Shown: piece after piece, positions 17,404-25,760 of the stretch
Layout: the number at the start of each line of letters is the position of its first letter
Numbering within the stretch: position 1 is the stretch's first letter
The notes under the pieces: generated by a model
The model's database searches: none
Seen by the model: the letters and a program-made list of their open reading frames with translations, nothing else
Told to the model about the DNA's origin: nothing
Program-made: the position numbers and the translations under genes
Assembly: GCF_003096675.1 (NCBI RefSeq)
Contig: NZ_QEKW01000015.1
Coordinates: 62,001 to 126,000, forward strand
Origin: Actinomycetospora cinnamomea
Lineage (GTDB): Bacteria > Actinomycetota > Actinomycetes > Mycobacteriales > Pseudonocardiaceae
Direction of reading: 5' to 3'
DNA length: 64,000 nt

Positions 17404-18657
17404 ATGCCCCAGAAGGTGTTCCCGCTCGACAGCAACAAGAAGTTCACCGACCAGCAGCTCATCGGTCACAACCGGTGGCACCCGGACATTCCCGCCCAGG
17501 TGCACGTCAAGCCGGGTGACGTGTTCCGCGTCGACTGCCGCGAGTGGTTCGACGGCGCGATCGTCAACGACGACTCCGCCGACGACATCCTCCACGCCCC
17601 GCTGAACTCCGTGCACGTCCTCTCCGGCCCGATCGCGGTCGAGGGCGCGCAGCCCGGCGACCTGCTGATCGTCGACATCCTCGACGTCGGCCCCATCCCG
17701 CAGGAGGACTCCGGCCCGCTGGCCGGGCAGGGTTGGGGCTACACCGGGGTCTTCGCGAAGACCAACGGCGGCGGCTTCCTCACCGACCACTTCCCCGACG
17801 CCTACAAGGTGATCTGGGACTTCCGGGGCGGCAAGGCCACCTCGCGGCACGTCCCGCACGTGGAGTTCACCGGCATCGTCCACCCCGGCCTGATGGGCAC
17901 CGCGCCCTCGCACGACCTGCTGCGCAAGTGGAACGGCCGGGAGCAGGCGCTGATCGACACCGACCCGCAACGGGTGCCGCCGCTCGCCCTGCCCCCGCAG
18001 CCGGACTCGGCGATCCTCGGCTCGCTCACCGGCGACGACTTCGAGCGCGCCCGCAACGAGGCCGCCCGCACCGCGCCGCCGCGTGAGAACGGCGGCAACC
18101 AGGACATCAAGAACTTCACGAAGGGCAGCCGGGTCTTCTACCCGGTGTTCGTCGACGGGGCGAACCTCTCGATGGGCGACCTGCACTTCTCGCAGGGCGA
18201 CGGCGAGATCACCTTCTGCGGTGCGATCGAGATGGGCGGGTTCATCGACCTGCACGTCGACCTGATCAAGGGCGGGATGTCGACCTACGGGGTCTCCGAG
18301 AACGCGATCTTCATCCCGGGCAACACCGACCCGCAGTACAGCGAGTGGATCGCCTTCTCGGGCACGTCGGTGACGCTGGACAACGAGCAGCGCTACCTCG
18401 ACTCGCACCTGTCGTACCAGCGGGCCTGTCTGCACGCGATCGACTACCTGACCACCTTCGGCTACACGCCGATCCAGGCCTACATGATCCTGGGCGCGGC
18501 GCCGATCGAGGGCCGGCTGTCCGGCGTGGTCGACATCCCGAACTCGTGCTCCACGGTCTACCTCCCGACCGGGATCTTCGATTTCGACGTGAAGCCCGGG
18601 AAGGACGGCCCCGCCCGGGTCGACCCCGGCATGGGTGTGCCGGTCGCGCGCGCCTGA
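17404..18657 (+). CDS. fmdA: formamidase / acetamidase FmdA
   Basis: The 417-residue enzyme belongs to the FmdA_AmdA family and has about the usual length (near 410). It shows typical blocks: GHNRWHPDIPAQVHVKPGD near 20-40, VHVLSGPIAVEGAQPGDLLIVDILD near 70-95, FTGIVHPGLMGTAPS near 150-165 and GDLHFSQGDGEITFCGAIEMGG near 258-280. It hydrolyses formamide or short amides to ammonia and the acid, in the cytosol. ATG at 17404 follows AGGAGAG. It closes the amide cluster and is followed by a strong hairpin at 18663-18706. Confidence 0.92.
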   Translation: MPQKVFPLDSNKKFTDQQLIGHNRWHPDIPAQVHVKPGDVFRVDCREWFDGAIVNDDSADDILHAPLNSVHVLSGPIAVEGAQPGDLLIVDILDVGPIPQEDSGPLAGQGWGYTGVFAKTNGGGFLTDHFPDAYKVIWDFRGGKATSRHVPHVEFTGIVHPGLMGTAPSHDLLRKWNGREQALIDTDPQRVPPLALPPQPDSAILGSLTGDDFERARNEAARTAPPRENGGNQDIKNFTKGSRVFYPVFVDGANLSMGDLHFSQGDGEITFCGAIEMGGFIDLHVDLIKGGMSTYGVSENAIFIPGNTDPQYSEWIAFSGTSVTLDNEQRYLDSHLSYQRACLHAIDYLTTFGYTPIQAYMILGAAPIEGRLSGVVDIPNSCSTVYLPTGIFDFDVKPGKDGPARVDPGMGVPVARA

Positions 18658-18662
18658 GCGGC

Positions 18663-18706
18663 AGCGGGACGGCGACGGCCGTCGCGGCGGTGGTCGCCGT
18701 CCCGCT
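18663..18706. terminator. strong hairpin between convergent formamidase and SnoaL-like genes
   Basis: A perfect 14-bp inverted repeat (18663-18676 with 18693-18706) encloses a 16-nt loop directly after the FmdA stop and before the stop of the minus-strand gene. It can stop transcription from both sides; there is no U-tract, as is usual in actinobacteria. Confidence 0.75.
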
Positions 18707-18708
18707 CC

Positions 18709-19101
18709 TCACGCCTGCTCGTCGACGATCTTCCAGTACGAGTCCTTGCGGACGACCTTGCCGTCCCGGAACTCCCAGTGGTCGCAACCGCGCACCCGGA
18801 CCTCCCGGCCGTCGGCCCCGGTGCCCGTGAGCAGCCATTCCGAGACGCCGAGGTCGCCGCTGACCCAGTGGCGGTCGTCGCCGTAGTGGACGTCGGGAAG
18901 CCCCGCGAAGCGTGAGGCCAGGCCCTCGCGCACCGCGGCCTTGCCGACGAGGCGCCTGCCCCACGGGTCGGGCCCTCGGGGCATGTCCAGCGAACAGTCC
19001 TCGGCGAAGAACTCCATGATGGCGTCCAGATCGTGCGCGTTGAAGGCGTCGGTGATCGCCTTCAACGTCACCACCGAGGCCGCCTCGGTTCCCTGCGTCA
19101 T
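18709..19101 (-). CDS. SnoaL-like / NTF2-fold protein
   Basis: The 130-residue product has the cone-shaped NTF2/SnoaL pattern: ITDAFNAHDLDAIMEFFAEDCSLDMPRG at about 15-45, a middle GLASRFAGLPDVHYGDDRHWV, and a C-terminal CDHWEFRDGKVVRKDSYWKI. Such proteins are small cyclases, isomerases or ligand-binding pockets, and the reaction cannot be deduced. ATG at 19101 is preceded by AGGAGGACGA. The next upstream minus-strand gene (DUF2235) ends 15 bp away, so they may be co-transcribed. Confidence 0.82.
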   Translation of the reverse strand: MTQGTEAASVVTLKAITDAFNAHDLDAIMEFFAEDCSLDMPRGPDPWGRRLVGKAAVREGLASRFAGLPDVHYGDDRHWVSGDLGVSEWLLTGTGADGREVRVRGCDHWEFRDGKVVRKDSYWKIVDEQA

Positions 19102-19116
19102 CGCCTCGTCCTCCTG

Positions 19117-20742
19117 TCAGCGGCGAGCGCCGGCCCGTTCGCCGGCGGCGGGCTCGGGAGCCGGTTGGTCGTCGAGCCGTCGCACCGTCAGGACGACCTG
19201 GCCGTGGTTGTTGCCGTAGGACCCCCAGGCGTCGTTGCCGTACGCCCAGAGGTAGCCGGCGCGGTCGACCGCCTGCTGCCGGTCGTCGCCGATGACGAAC
19301 TTCTGGTCCTCCAGCCGTGCCCCGGTCGGGGTCACGACGACCTGGCCCTCGGCGTCGGTGACCTCGTTGGCGACGAGGCCGACGAGGGCCATCAGGGGCT
19401 CGTGCGCCTCGCGTCGGGCGCCGACGAGCTCCGCCTCCGGGTTGTCGAGGACCTGGCGCAGGCCCTGCTCGACCAGATCGACCACCCGGCCGAAGCCGTC
19501 CCCCACGATCGGCCACCGGGCCGCGCCGCGGGGCCCTCCGCCGCCGAGCGGCGTGCCCCAGCGGCCGGCGGCGGTGAAGTGGTAGGTGCCCGGCTCCAGG
19601 TAGAGGCCCGTGGCGTTCCAGCTGCGGTGCGCCTCGACCACCACCTCCACGGCGTCACCGACGCCGAGGGTGCGGGTGGGGCGGTACTGCTGGCCGGCAG
19701 GTCTGCCCGCCCTGGCCCGCTGGCGCTCGTACGCCGAGTCGGCGACCCGGCGCGGCAGCGGGCGGGTGTGGTCGACGAGAGGGGTGGCGCGCGGACGGGG
19801 CTGCGTCGCGGCCTCCACGACGGCCCCGAAGGCACCGAACGGACCCTGCCCGAGCCCGTGCAGCGTCCCGTCGACGGGGTCGGGGCGCACGGCCGGATCG
19901 GCGATCGGCAGCTCGATCGCCGCCCTCGCCTGCTCGATCATCCACCACAGGGCGCCGTCGCTGAGCCCGCGGTCGGCGTGGCCACCGCCGACGTCGCAGT
20001 GGTCGCCGGGGAACCACGTCTGCACGATGTCCTGCCCGGCGCCCGCCGCGGACTCGTCCCAGAGGGTGGGACGGAACGGTCCGCGCATCTCGTCCAGCGA
20101 GACCGCGTGCCGCGCGTGCGGGATGCGGCGGTCGAGGACCACGTCGAGGAACTCGTACCGCTCGCGCGACCCCAGCAGGTCCGGGATCCCCAGGTAGCTC
20201 GGGATGCCGAGCGCGCCGACCGTGTCCCAGACGCCCACGAACGCCACGGGGACATCGGGGGAGCGTGGGTCGTACACCAGCGGCAGCGCGTCGTCGGTCA
20301 CCGGCCCGCGGCTCGCCTCCTGCCCGGCGCGCCGGGCCGCTCTCACGTCGGCCTTGTGCGCCTTGTACCGCCCGTAGGCCGCCGCCACCGCGGCCTCGAG
20401 GGCCTCGCCGCCGAGTGCGGCCCGATCGACGATCCCCACCGTGCCCACCATCCCGGCGAGGCTGCGCGCCAGGTACGCGCCGCGGCTGAAGCCGAAGACG
20501 GCGATGTGGTCGTCCGGCCGGAACTCGTCGACGAGGAACCGGTAGCCGGCGAGGAGATCGCGGTCGATCCCCACCCCGGCGACGCCACCCCGGAGGCGGT
20601 CGAGGAGCCACCCGGTGCCGACGCCTTCGACGTACTTCCTGCGGTTCGGCGGCAGGTCGAGTGCCTCGTACAGCCGCACGACGTTGCTGCGGTCGGTGGC
20701 GTCCTGCCAGGTGCCGTCGCAGCAGATCACCAGGTCGCTCAT
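19117..20742 (-). CDS. DUF2235 alpha/beta hydrolase with C-terminal lectin-like domain
   Basis: Residues 1-300 are a DUF2235 hydrolase: it opens SDLVICCDGTWQDATDRSNVVRL, has the nucleophile elbow GFSRGAYLARSLAGM near 104-118, VGVWDTVGALG near 175 and WFPGDHCDVGGGHAD near 248-262 carrying the His/Asp. These enzymes include phospholipase-type effectors. Residues about 330-530 have a beta-sandwich pattern, LYLEPGTYHFTAAGRW and GYLWAYGNDAWGSYGNN, reminiscent of PA-IL-type sugar-binding domains. The ATG at 20742 is preceded by GGAGCGCGAG. No secretion system or immunity gene is adjacent. Confidence 0.8.
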   Translation of the reverse strand: MSDLVICCDGTWQDATDRSNVVRLYEALDLPPNRRKYVEGVGTGWLLDRLRGGVAGVGIDRDLLAGYRFLVDEFRPDDHIAVFGFSRGAYLARSLAGMVGTVGIVDRAALGGEALEAAVAAAYGRYKAHKADVRAARRAGQEASRGPVTDDALPLVYDPRSPDVPVAFVGVWDTVGALGIPSYLGIPDLLGSRERYEFLDVVLDRRIPHARHAVSLDEMRGPFRPTLWDESAAGAGQDIVQTWFPGDHCDVGGGHADRGLSDGALWWMIEQARAAIELPIADPAVRPDPVDGTLHGLGQGPFGAFGAVVEAATQPRPRATPLVDHTRPLPRRVADSAYERQRARAGRPAGQQYRPTRTLGVGDAVEVVVEAHRSWNATGLYLEPGTYHFTAAGRWGTPLGGGGPRGAARWPIVGDGFGRVVDLVEQGLRQVLDNPEAELVGARREAHEPLMALVGLVANEVTDAEGQVVVTPTGARLEDQKFVIGDDRQQAVDRAGYLWAYGNDAWGSYGNNHGQVVLTVRRLDDQPAPEPAAGERAGARR

Positions 20743-21289
20743 CTCGCGCTCCAGGACCGGTCGGCGATCGACCCAGCATCCCAGCCGCGACGCGGTCGGT
20801 GAATCCGCAGATGTGCGTAGTCGACGGGCAACCGGACCCGTGCCTGCCCTTCCACTGCTCTTTCTGGGCGACTTCAGGATCGATGGCACCCGCCGACGGT
20901 GTGGCGACCGGGTGCGAACGGGTGACCTGGCCCCGACCCGATTCGGATCGAAATACAAACGTCTCCGGGGCGTCAAGGCCGCCGTCCAGTGCTGGCAGGG
21001 AATAACCACACGGTATCCCCGCATGTACGCGCACTGGGCCTGGGTCGCTGGCGTCCCACCCGTCCAACGATCATCATGACAAGAGCTCGGTGACGAGAGA
21101 TTGTCACGCCGGGATCCGTGGGAGCCCGGGGGTGCGATTCCTCCGGGCCACCCGACATCTAGCGCGGCCCCCCGACAACGACGCCCCATCCGCACGACCG
21201 CCCAGCAGAGATCTCGCGAAGATCTGCGCGCACAGGTCGCGGCCCTCGCTCCACCGCCGCTGCCGTCCGCTGAGGAGGAGGCCTTTCGT
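20743..21289. other. 547-bp non-coding stretch with island-like composition
   Basis: No convincing gene lies between the DUF2235 start and the SRPBCC stop. Composition is patchier than its surroundings (several A/T-rich spots such as 20945-20965 and 21070-21105) and it holds a tRNA-like T-arm at 21128-21152. It looks like a scar of lost or inserted DNA. Confidence 0.5.
21128..21152 (+). other. tRNA 3'-end-like remnant (possible attachment-site scar)
   Basis: GGGGG-TGCGATT-CCTCC folds as a 5-bp T-arm (one G-T pair) with a 7-nt loop and is followed by GGGCCACC, as in tRNA 3' ends. No matching acceptor 5' strand, D-arm or anticodon arm occurs upstream, so it is not a complete tRNA. Confidence 0.3.
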
Positions 21290-21736
21290 CTAGACCTCCG
21301 CTTCGAGCAGATCCTTCAGGGTGGCGAGGTCCTTGCGGTTGGCCCGTCGCATCGCGGTGGCCATCACCGGCGCGCTGAAGCGGGAGAAGCCGGAGGGCTC
21401 GCCCCGGTTCCGCAGGGTCATCCGGGTGCCGCCGTCGGGACCGTCCTCCCAAGTGTAGGTGGTCTCCATCGGGAACGGGCCCTCGGCGGTGCTCATGACG
21501 AAGCGGCGGCCGGGATCGAGCTCGCGGACCTCGTAGGTGTAGGCGAGGCGGCGGCCGAGGAACCGGGCGACGAACGCGATGCGCGAGCCGGCGCGGACCG
21601 GGGGAGGGGTCTCCCACTCCACGGCCTCGATGTTCGCGTACCACTTCCTCGCGTTGTCCGGGTCGCTCGCGAACGCCGCCACCGCCTCGCGCGGGCGGGC
21701 GATCGTGACCGCGCTCGTCACGTCCACGCCGGCCAT
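21290..21736 (-). CDS. SRPBCC (START-like) family protein
   Basis: The 148-residue protein has the SRPBCC helix-grip pattern: VTSAVTIARPREAVAAFASDPDNARKWYANIEAVEWETPPPVRAGSRI, then ARFLGRRLAYTYEVRELDPGRRFVMSTAEGPFPMETTYTWED, and a C-terminal long helix with the GxxRFSAPVMATAMRRANRKDLATLKDLLE motif. These cavities bind hydrophobic ligands, and several are polyketide cyclase-like. The ATG at 21736 is the only sensible start. It is divergent from the small gene at 21812. Confidence 0.85.
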   Translation of the reverse strand: MAGVDVTSAVTIARPREAVAAFASDPDNARKWYANIEAVEWETPPPVRAGSRIAFVARFLGRRLAYTYEVRELDPGRRFVMSTAEGPFPMETTYTWEDGPDGGTRMTLRNRGEPSGFSRFSAPVMATAMRRANRKDLATLKDLLEAEV

Positions 21737-21811
21737 GGGCTCAGGATGCCACCGTGTCGCCCGGCTCCACGCGAGGATCGCCGCGTGCTCCCGGCCCGTA
21801 GCGTGGGACAG

Positions 21812-22138
21812 ATGACCACGAGGAAACGGACGTCCGGTCGATCGTGGCCCGGCGCGGAGTGGGTGCGGCCCTGGATGCAGCTCGTCGAGATCGCCTGGTC
21901 GGCACCGGTGGTGATCGGCTACCGGGTCGTCAGGGTTGCCGCGGGTGGATGGCCGCCGCCGGCCCGCGAGCGCCGGGAGCTGGAGCGCATGGTCGGGGAG
22001 AAGGCCGAGGCGTTCGGCCGGGCCGCGGTGGCAGCGGTGACGACGCCGCCGCGGCACACGGCCAGGGCGGTCGGCGCCGTCGTGGGCCCGGTCCATCGCA
22101 GCGTGGTGGGCAACCGCCGCCGGTTGACCCGGGGCTGA
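21812..22138 (+). CDS. small amphipathic protein, weakly phasin-like
   Basis: The 108-residue product begins TTRKRTSGRSWPGAEW, has a hydrophobic patch LVEIAWSAPVVIGYRVVRVAAGGW at about 23-47 and then a charged amphipathic helix ERRELERMVGEKAEAFGRAAVAAV. This arrangement resembles phasins that coat polyhydroxyalkanoate granules, but no pha gene is nearby. I would call it a conserved hypothetical with that hint. ATG at 21812 has only a weak GGGACAG upstream. Confidence 0.5.
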   Translation: MTTRKRTSGRSWPGAEWVRPWMQLVEIAWSAPVVIGYRVVRVAAGGWPPPARERRELERMVGEKAEAFGRAAVAAVTTPPRHTARAVGAVVGPVHRSVVGNRRRLTRG

Positions 22139-22200
22139 ACGCCAATGACGCGGTGCCCGCGAGCCTCGACCTCGCGCCCGCGGGCCGTCATGCTCGGAGC

Positions 22201-22446
22201 GTGACGACACCGGTGGATCAGCTGATGCACCGAGCGATCAAGGCCCGGCAGCGGGCCCAGACCGCGATCGGTGAGGCAGTGCGGGAGGCCCAGGCCGCGG
22301 GCTGGTCGTGGGAGGCCATGGCGTCGGCCCTGGGCGGGACACCCAGCGCCGACACCCTGCGCCGCACGTTCGCCCCGGAGGCTGCGCCGGACGCGCCCGG
22401 GTGCTGCGGCGGGGGCGACGGCTCCTGCGGGTGCGCCGGCGGCTGA
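22201..22446 (+). CDS. small protein with HTH-like helix pair and Cys-rich tail
   Basis: From the GTG at 22201 the product is 81 residues. Residues 15-55 (ARQRAQTAIGEAVREAQAAGWSWEAMASALG...) read like a minimal helix-turn-helix of the type seen in small actinobacterial proteins. The tail is Gly/Cys-rich (CC-GGG-DGS-C-G-C), five Cys in 15 residues counting the two before, able to bind a metal. No family name can be given. It lies just before the cysteine-synthase-like gene with a 14-bp gap. Confidence 0.5.
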   Translation: MTTPVDQLMHRAIKARQRAQTAIGEAVREAQAAGWSWEAMASALGGTPSADTLRRTFAPEAAPDAPGCCGGGDGSCGCAGG

Positions 22447-22460
22447 CCCGCGCACCCGGG

Positions 22461-23411
22461 ATGCTCACGGGATGGGCCGCCGGCGTCGCGGCGACGGTGC
22501 TGGAGGCGGTGGGCGGGACGCCCCTGGTCTGCCTCCGGCACGTCGTACCCGAGGACGACGCGGAGGTGCTGGTCAAGCTCGAGGGCGCCAACCCCACCGG
22601 CAGTTACAAGGACCGGATGGCGGTCGCGATCCTCGAGGGCGCGCGGGGCCGCGGTGCCCTGCGGCCGGGCCAGCGGGTCGTCGAGTTCACCGGCGGGAGC
22701 ACGGGGTCGTCGCTCGCCTTCGTCTGCGCGGTGCTCGGCCACCCGCTCTCCCTCGTCACCTCCGACGCCTTCTCGCCCGAGAAGTTGCGCACCATGCGGG
22801 CCTTCGGCGCCGACCTCACCGTCGTGCCGAGCGAGCAGGGGCGGATCACCCCCGACCTGTTCGTCCGGATGCGCGCGGAGGTCGACCGGATCGCCGCCGA
22901 CGAGGACGCCTTCTGGACCGACCAGTTCCACAACAACGACGCGCTCACGGGATACGCCGGGCTCGGGCGGGAGATCGTCGAGCAGGCCGGCGGGCCGGTC
23001 GACGTGTTCTGCGCGGCAGTGGGGACGGCCGGGATGCTCGCCGGGGTCGCCGAGGTGCTGCGAGCCGCGGGCCCGACGCGGGTGGTCGCCCTGGAGCCGG
23101 CGAGCTCGCCGGCGCTGACGGCGGGGGTCGGCGGCCCGCACCGGGTCGAGGGCACGGCCACCGGGATCGTGCCGCCGCTGCTCACCGACGGTGTGTACGA
23201 CGAGGCCCGCGCGGTGGAGGAGGACGACGCGCGGATCCTCGCGCGGCGCCTCGCCCGGGAGGACGGAGTCTTCGTCGGTACGTCCTCCGCGCTGAACGTC
23301 GCCGGCGCCCTCGCGGTGGCCCGTGAGGCGGGGCCGGGACGCACCGTCGTCACGGTCGCCGCCGACACGGGTCTGAAGTACCTGGCCGGGGACCTGTTCG
23401 ACCTTGGTTGA
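22461..23411 (+). CDS. PLP-dependent cysteine synthase family protein
   Basis: The 316-residue enzyme is a fold-type II PLP protein close to cysteine synthase: VLEAVGGTPLVCLRHVV at 13-29, NPTGSYKDRMAVAIL with the PLP lysine near residue 52, EFTGGSTGSSLAFVCAVLG near 76-94 and GTAGMLAGVAEVL near 190. The hallmark asparagine loop of CysK (TSGNTG) is GGSTGSS here, so the substrate may be a different O-acyl-serine or a diamino acid. It lies 14 bp after the Cys-rich small protein. ATG at 22461 fits the start of the family fold. Confidence 0.85.
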   Translation: MLTGWAAGVAATVLEAVGGTPLVCLRHVVPEDDAEVLVKLEGANPTGSYKDRMAVAILEGARGRGALRPGQRVVEFTGGSTGSSLAFVCAVLGHPLSLVTSDAFSPEKLRTMRAFGADLTVVPSEQGRITPDLFVRMRAEVDRIAADEDAFWTDQFHNNDALTGYAGLGREIVEQAGGPVDVFCAAVGTAGMLAGVAEVLRAAGPTRVVALEPASSPALTAGVGGPHRVEGTATGIVPPLLTDGVYDEARAVEEDDARILARRLAREDGVFVGTSSALNVAGALAVAREAGPGRTVVTVAADTGLKYLAGDLFDLG

Positions 23412-23424
23412 GCCAGGCAGGGGG

Positions 23425-23742
23425 CCTACTTCGGGCGATCTGGTCCGGGCCGGGCTGCCGTTGCCGGACGGGGTGGTGGTGAGGACGGACGCCTACGCCG
23501 TGTTCGATGCGGCGGTCGGGGTCGAACAAAGCGTAGGCGTCGCCGTGGCCGGCAGCGGAAGAGGCGGCGGAGGCGCATCCGTTCGGCATTTCTCGCCGGC
23601 CGCTGTCCCCGAGGACGTCGCCAGCGAGGTACGTGCCGCCTACGCCGACTTGTGCCGGGCCCGTCGCCGAGCGCTCCTCGGCCACCGCCGAGGACCTTGC
23701 CGACGCGAGCTTCGCGGGCCAGCAGGAGACGTTCCTCCACAT
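23425..23742 (+). pseudogene. N-terminal fragment of a PEP synthase/PPDK-type gene
   Basis: Two frames together give the conserved start of the ATP-grasp domain: GDLVRAGLPLPDGVVVRTDAYAVFDA and VPEDVASEVRAAYADLCRAR in one frame, then after a frameshift near 23660 RSSATAEDLADASFAGQQETFLHI. This is typical of PEP synthase, pyruvate phosphate dikinase or rifampin phosphotransferase. It stops at the left end of the IS element (CTAG at 23743-23746). Part of the segment after DAYAVFDA is degraded, with another shift likely. Confidence 0.7.
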
Positions 23743-23746
23743 CTAG

Positions 23747-25566
23747 GAGACCACTGAAGAAGTGGGGTAGGGGGCGGGGCGCCTCGCGGCAGTCGAGCTG
23801 CGGTGAGGTCAGCACCCGTGGGTGCGACAAAAGGTCGCCCCGCCCGCTGGTGATGGTGGCGCGGGCGGGCGTCGGTGTCGAGGTCGCGGGCGTGGACAGC
23901 TGAGTCGACCGCGGGTTAGGCGGCGGCGAGGGTCCATCGGCCGTGGTCGAGGTGCAGCCCGAGGGTGAGCAGGCGGCGCAGGTTGAGCGCGGCGACGCGG
24001 GTGTGCAGCCAGGCGTTGTTCTTGGTCACGCCGCGGTGGGGGATGCGGTGGTTGCCGCGGGTGAGCCAGGCGATGGAGCGTTCGACCATGGGCCGGTGCC
24101 GCCGGTAGCTCTCGAGGTGCTCCGGGAGCCGGGCGTGGGCGCGGTGGGCGCGCTGCAGGGCGTGGTGGGGCCCGAGCGTGAGGGTGCGCCCGTCGGTGGC
24201 GGTGGTGCAGCGCTCGCGCAGCGGACAACCTCGACAAGCGCTCTTGAAGGTAACCTTCCCGGTCCGCGTGACCGGCCGGGTGATGCCGTTCGGGCAGGTC
24301 ACGGCGTCGCTGGTGTCGTTGATCGTGAAGTCGTCGAGGGTGAACCCGCCGGGGACGGTGGGACGCAGCGGCCACGGCTTGATCACCGCGGTGTGCCCGG
24401 CGGCCTCGAGCGCGGCGAGAGCGTCGCCGGTGCCGTAGGCCGAGTCGGCCAACACCGCCACCGGCTCGGCCGGCCGGCTCGGGTCACCGTCGAGCAGGGC
24501 GATCCCGACGGTGGCATCGCTGTTGTCCGGCCCGGCGGCCTTGGTCAGCGCGGTGTTGGTGATCAGCCCGGTGTCGGGCTCGACCACCACGTGGGCGCGG
24601 TAGCCGTCCTGGCGGCGCTCCCGGGACTTGTGGGCGTGGCGGGCATCCGGGTCGACGGTGGAGATCATCCGGTCGGGGGCGACCTGGCGGGCGATGCGCC
24701 ACCGGCCGTCGGTGCCATCCGAGCCCTCGGCGGGCTCGACGTCCTGGCCGGCCACCAGCGCCAGCAACGCCACCGCCTCGGCCTGCTTGGGCTCGAGGCC
24801 GTCACCGCCGGGGTGGCGTTCCTCGATGCCGGCCAGCACCGCCAGCGCATCATTGACCAGCGCCGAGACCAGCTCGTCCCGAGCGGCGGGGTCATCCCAG
24901 GCGATCTCGGGCTTGCCCGGCCGCGCATAGTCATGCCCGCCCGGACGGGCCGACACCTGCGCGACGATCTCGTCGGCGGCGGGGACCTCGCGGGCCACCC
25001 GGCGGATCGCGGCGATCAGCTGGGTCACGGTGTCCTGCCGGGCGACCGCGTCATCGAGGATGGTCGAGTCCAGCGCCCGCCGGGTCTTCCCGGTCACCGC
25101 CCCGGTCTGCCCGATGACCTCGGCGACGGTCTCGAAGATGCGGTCCGGACGGGTCGAGGCGGCCAGCCGGCGTCGCCAGTAGGTCAACGTCGACGGATCG
25201 AACGCGGTGTCGGTGATCGCCAACCCGCACGCGGCCTTCCACCGCAGATCGAACGTCAGCGCCTCCACCGCTTCCCGATCCGACAGCCCGTGCAGGGCCT
25301 GCAGCACCAGCACCGTGGCCACCACCTCCGGCGGCACACTCGGGCGGGCGCGACGGGAGGGGAACAGATCGGCGAACAGCTCCGGCGGGAACAGCCGGGT
25401 GCGGTGGGCGGCCAGGAACGCGAACACGCTGCCCGGCTTCAACAGATGCCCCGCGACCGACTCCACGTCCAGCAACTCACGCTGATCATCAGAGCGACCC
25501 TGCACCCACCAAGGATCCCAGCCCGGGTCCCGGCAGCCCGCTCCGACACCCCGCTTTGTCGGTCTC
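23747..25566 (-). mobile_element. IS1182-family insertion sequence with CTAG target duplication
   Basis: The element begins GAGACC (23747) and ends GGTCTC (25566); the ends continue as imperfect inverted repeats (left ...GAAGAAGTGGGGT, right complement ...CAAAGCGGGGT). CTAG flanks both sides (23743-23746 and 25567-25570), which fits a 4-bp target duplication. The 1820-bp element holds one transposase gene and splits a PEP-synthase-like pseudogene. The exact inverted-repeat length was judged by eye. Confidence 0.82.
23916..25505 (-). CDS. IS1182 family transposase
   Basis: The 529-residue transposase (GTG at 25505) has the IS1182 layout: N-terminal DUF772 region with FPPELFADLFPSRRARPSVPPEVVATVLVLQALHGLSDREAVEAL near 40-85, RRALDSTILDDAVARQD with the first catalytic Asp near 145, a middle PVAVLADSAYGTGDALAALEAAGH with the second Asp near 345, a Cys-rich ACRGCPLRERC near 405 and a DDE C-terminus with VERSIAWLTRG carrying the Glu near 475. 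No stop or frameshift is seen, so it is probably active. Confidence 0.92.
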   Translation of the reverse strand: MQGRSDDQRELLDVESVAGHLLKPGSVFAFLAAHRTRLFPPELFADLFPSRRARPSVPPEVVATVLVLQALHGLSDREAVEALTFDLRWKAACGLAITDTAFDPSTLTYWRRRLAASTRPDRIFETVAEVIGQTGAVTGKTRRALDSTILDDAVARQDTVTQLIAAIRRVAREVPAADEIVAQVSARPGGHDYARPGKPEIAWDDPAARDELVSALVNDALAVLAGIEERHPGGDGLEPKQAEAVALLALVAGQDVEPAEGSDGTDGRWRIARQVAPDRMISTVDPDARHAHKSRERRQDGYRAHVVVEPDTGLITNTALTKAAGPDNSDATVGIALLDGDPSRPAEPVAVLADSAYGTGDALAALEAAGHTAVIKPWPLRPTVPGGFTLDDFTINDTSDAVTCPNGITRPVTRTGKVTFKSACRGCPLRERCTTATDGRTLTLGPHHALQRAHRAHARLPEHLESYRRHRPMVERSIAWLTRGNHRIPHRGVTKNNAWLHTRVAALNLRRLLTLGLHLDHGRWTLAAA

Positions 25567-25760
25567 CTAGGCGAGGACGCCGCGCTCGCGGCGGCCGTCC
25601 GGTCCTGGTCGGCCGTGGACCGCGTGGGCGGATCGACTACCGCGCCCGCCACGACGTCGCCCGGGCGACGTGGGCTCGCGGTGGTCATCCAGCGGATGGC
25701 CGATGCCGCCACCGGAGACCTCGCCCGTGGCCCGCCCGGGCGGCTTTGCCCCGAGCATCG
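25567..25760 (+). pseudogene. continuation of the interrupted PEP synthase/PPDK-type gene
   Basis: To the right of the IS the reading continues GEDAALAAAVRSWSAVDR in one frame, RIDYRARHDVARA in the next frame, then LAVVIQRMADAATG back in the first. These match the blocks that follow QQETFL in the ATP-grasp domain of PEP synthases. At least two frameshifts show that the gene was dead apart from the IS. Nothing of the phosphohistidine or PEP domains follows. Confidence 0.62.

Noticed and set aside
21070-21155. A full tRNA gene
   Set aside because: Only the T-arm and 3' acceptor side are seen; no complementary 5' acceptor, D-arm or anticodon stem within 100 bp upstream.
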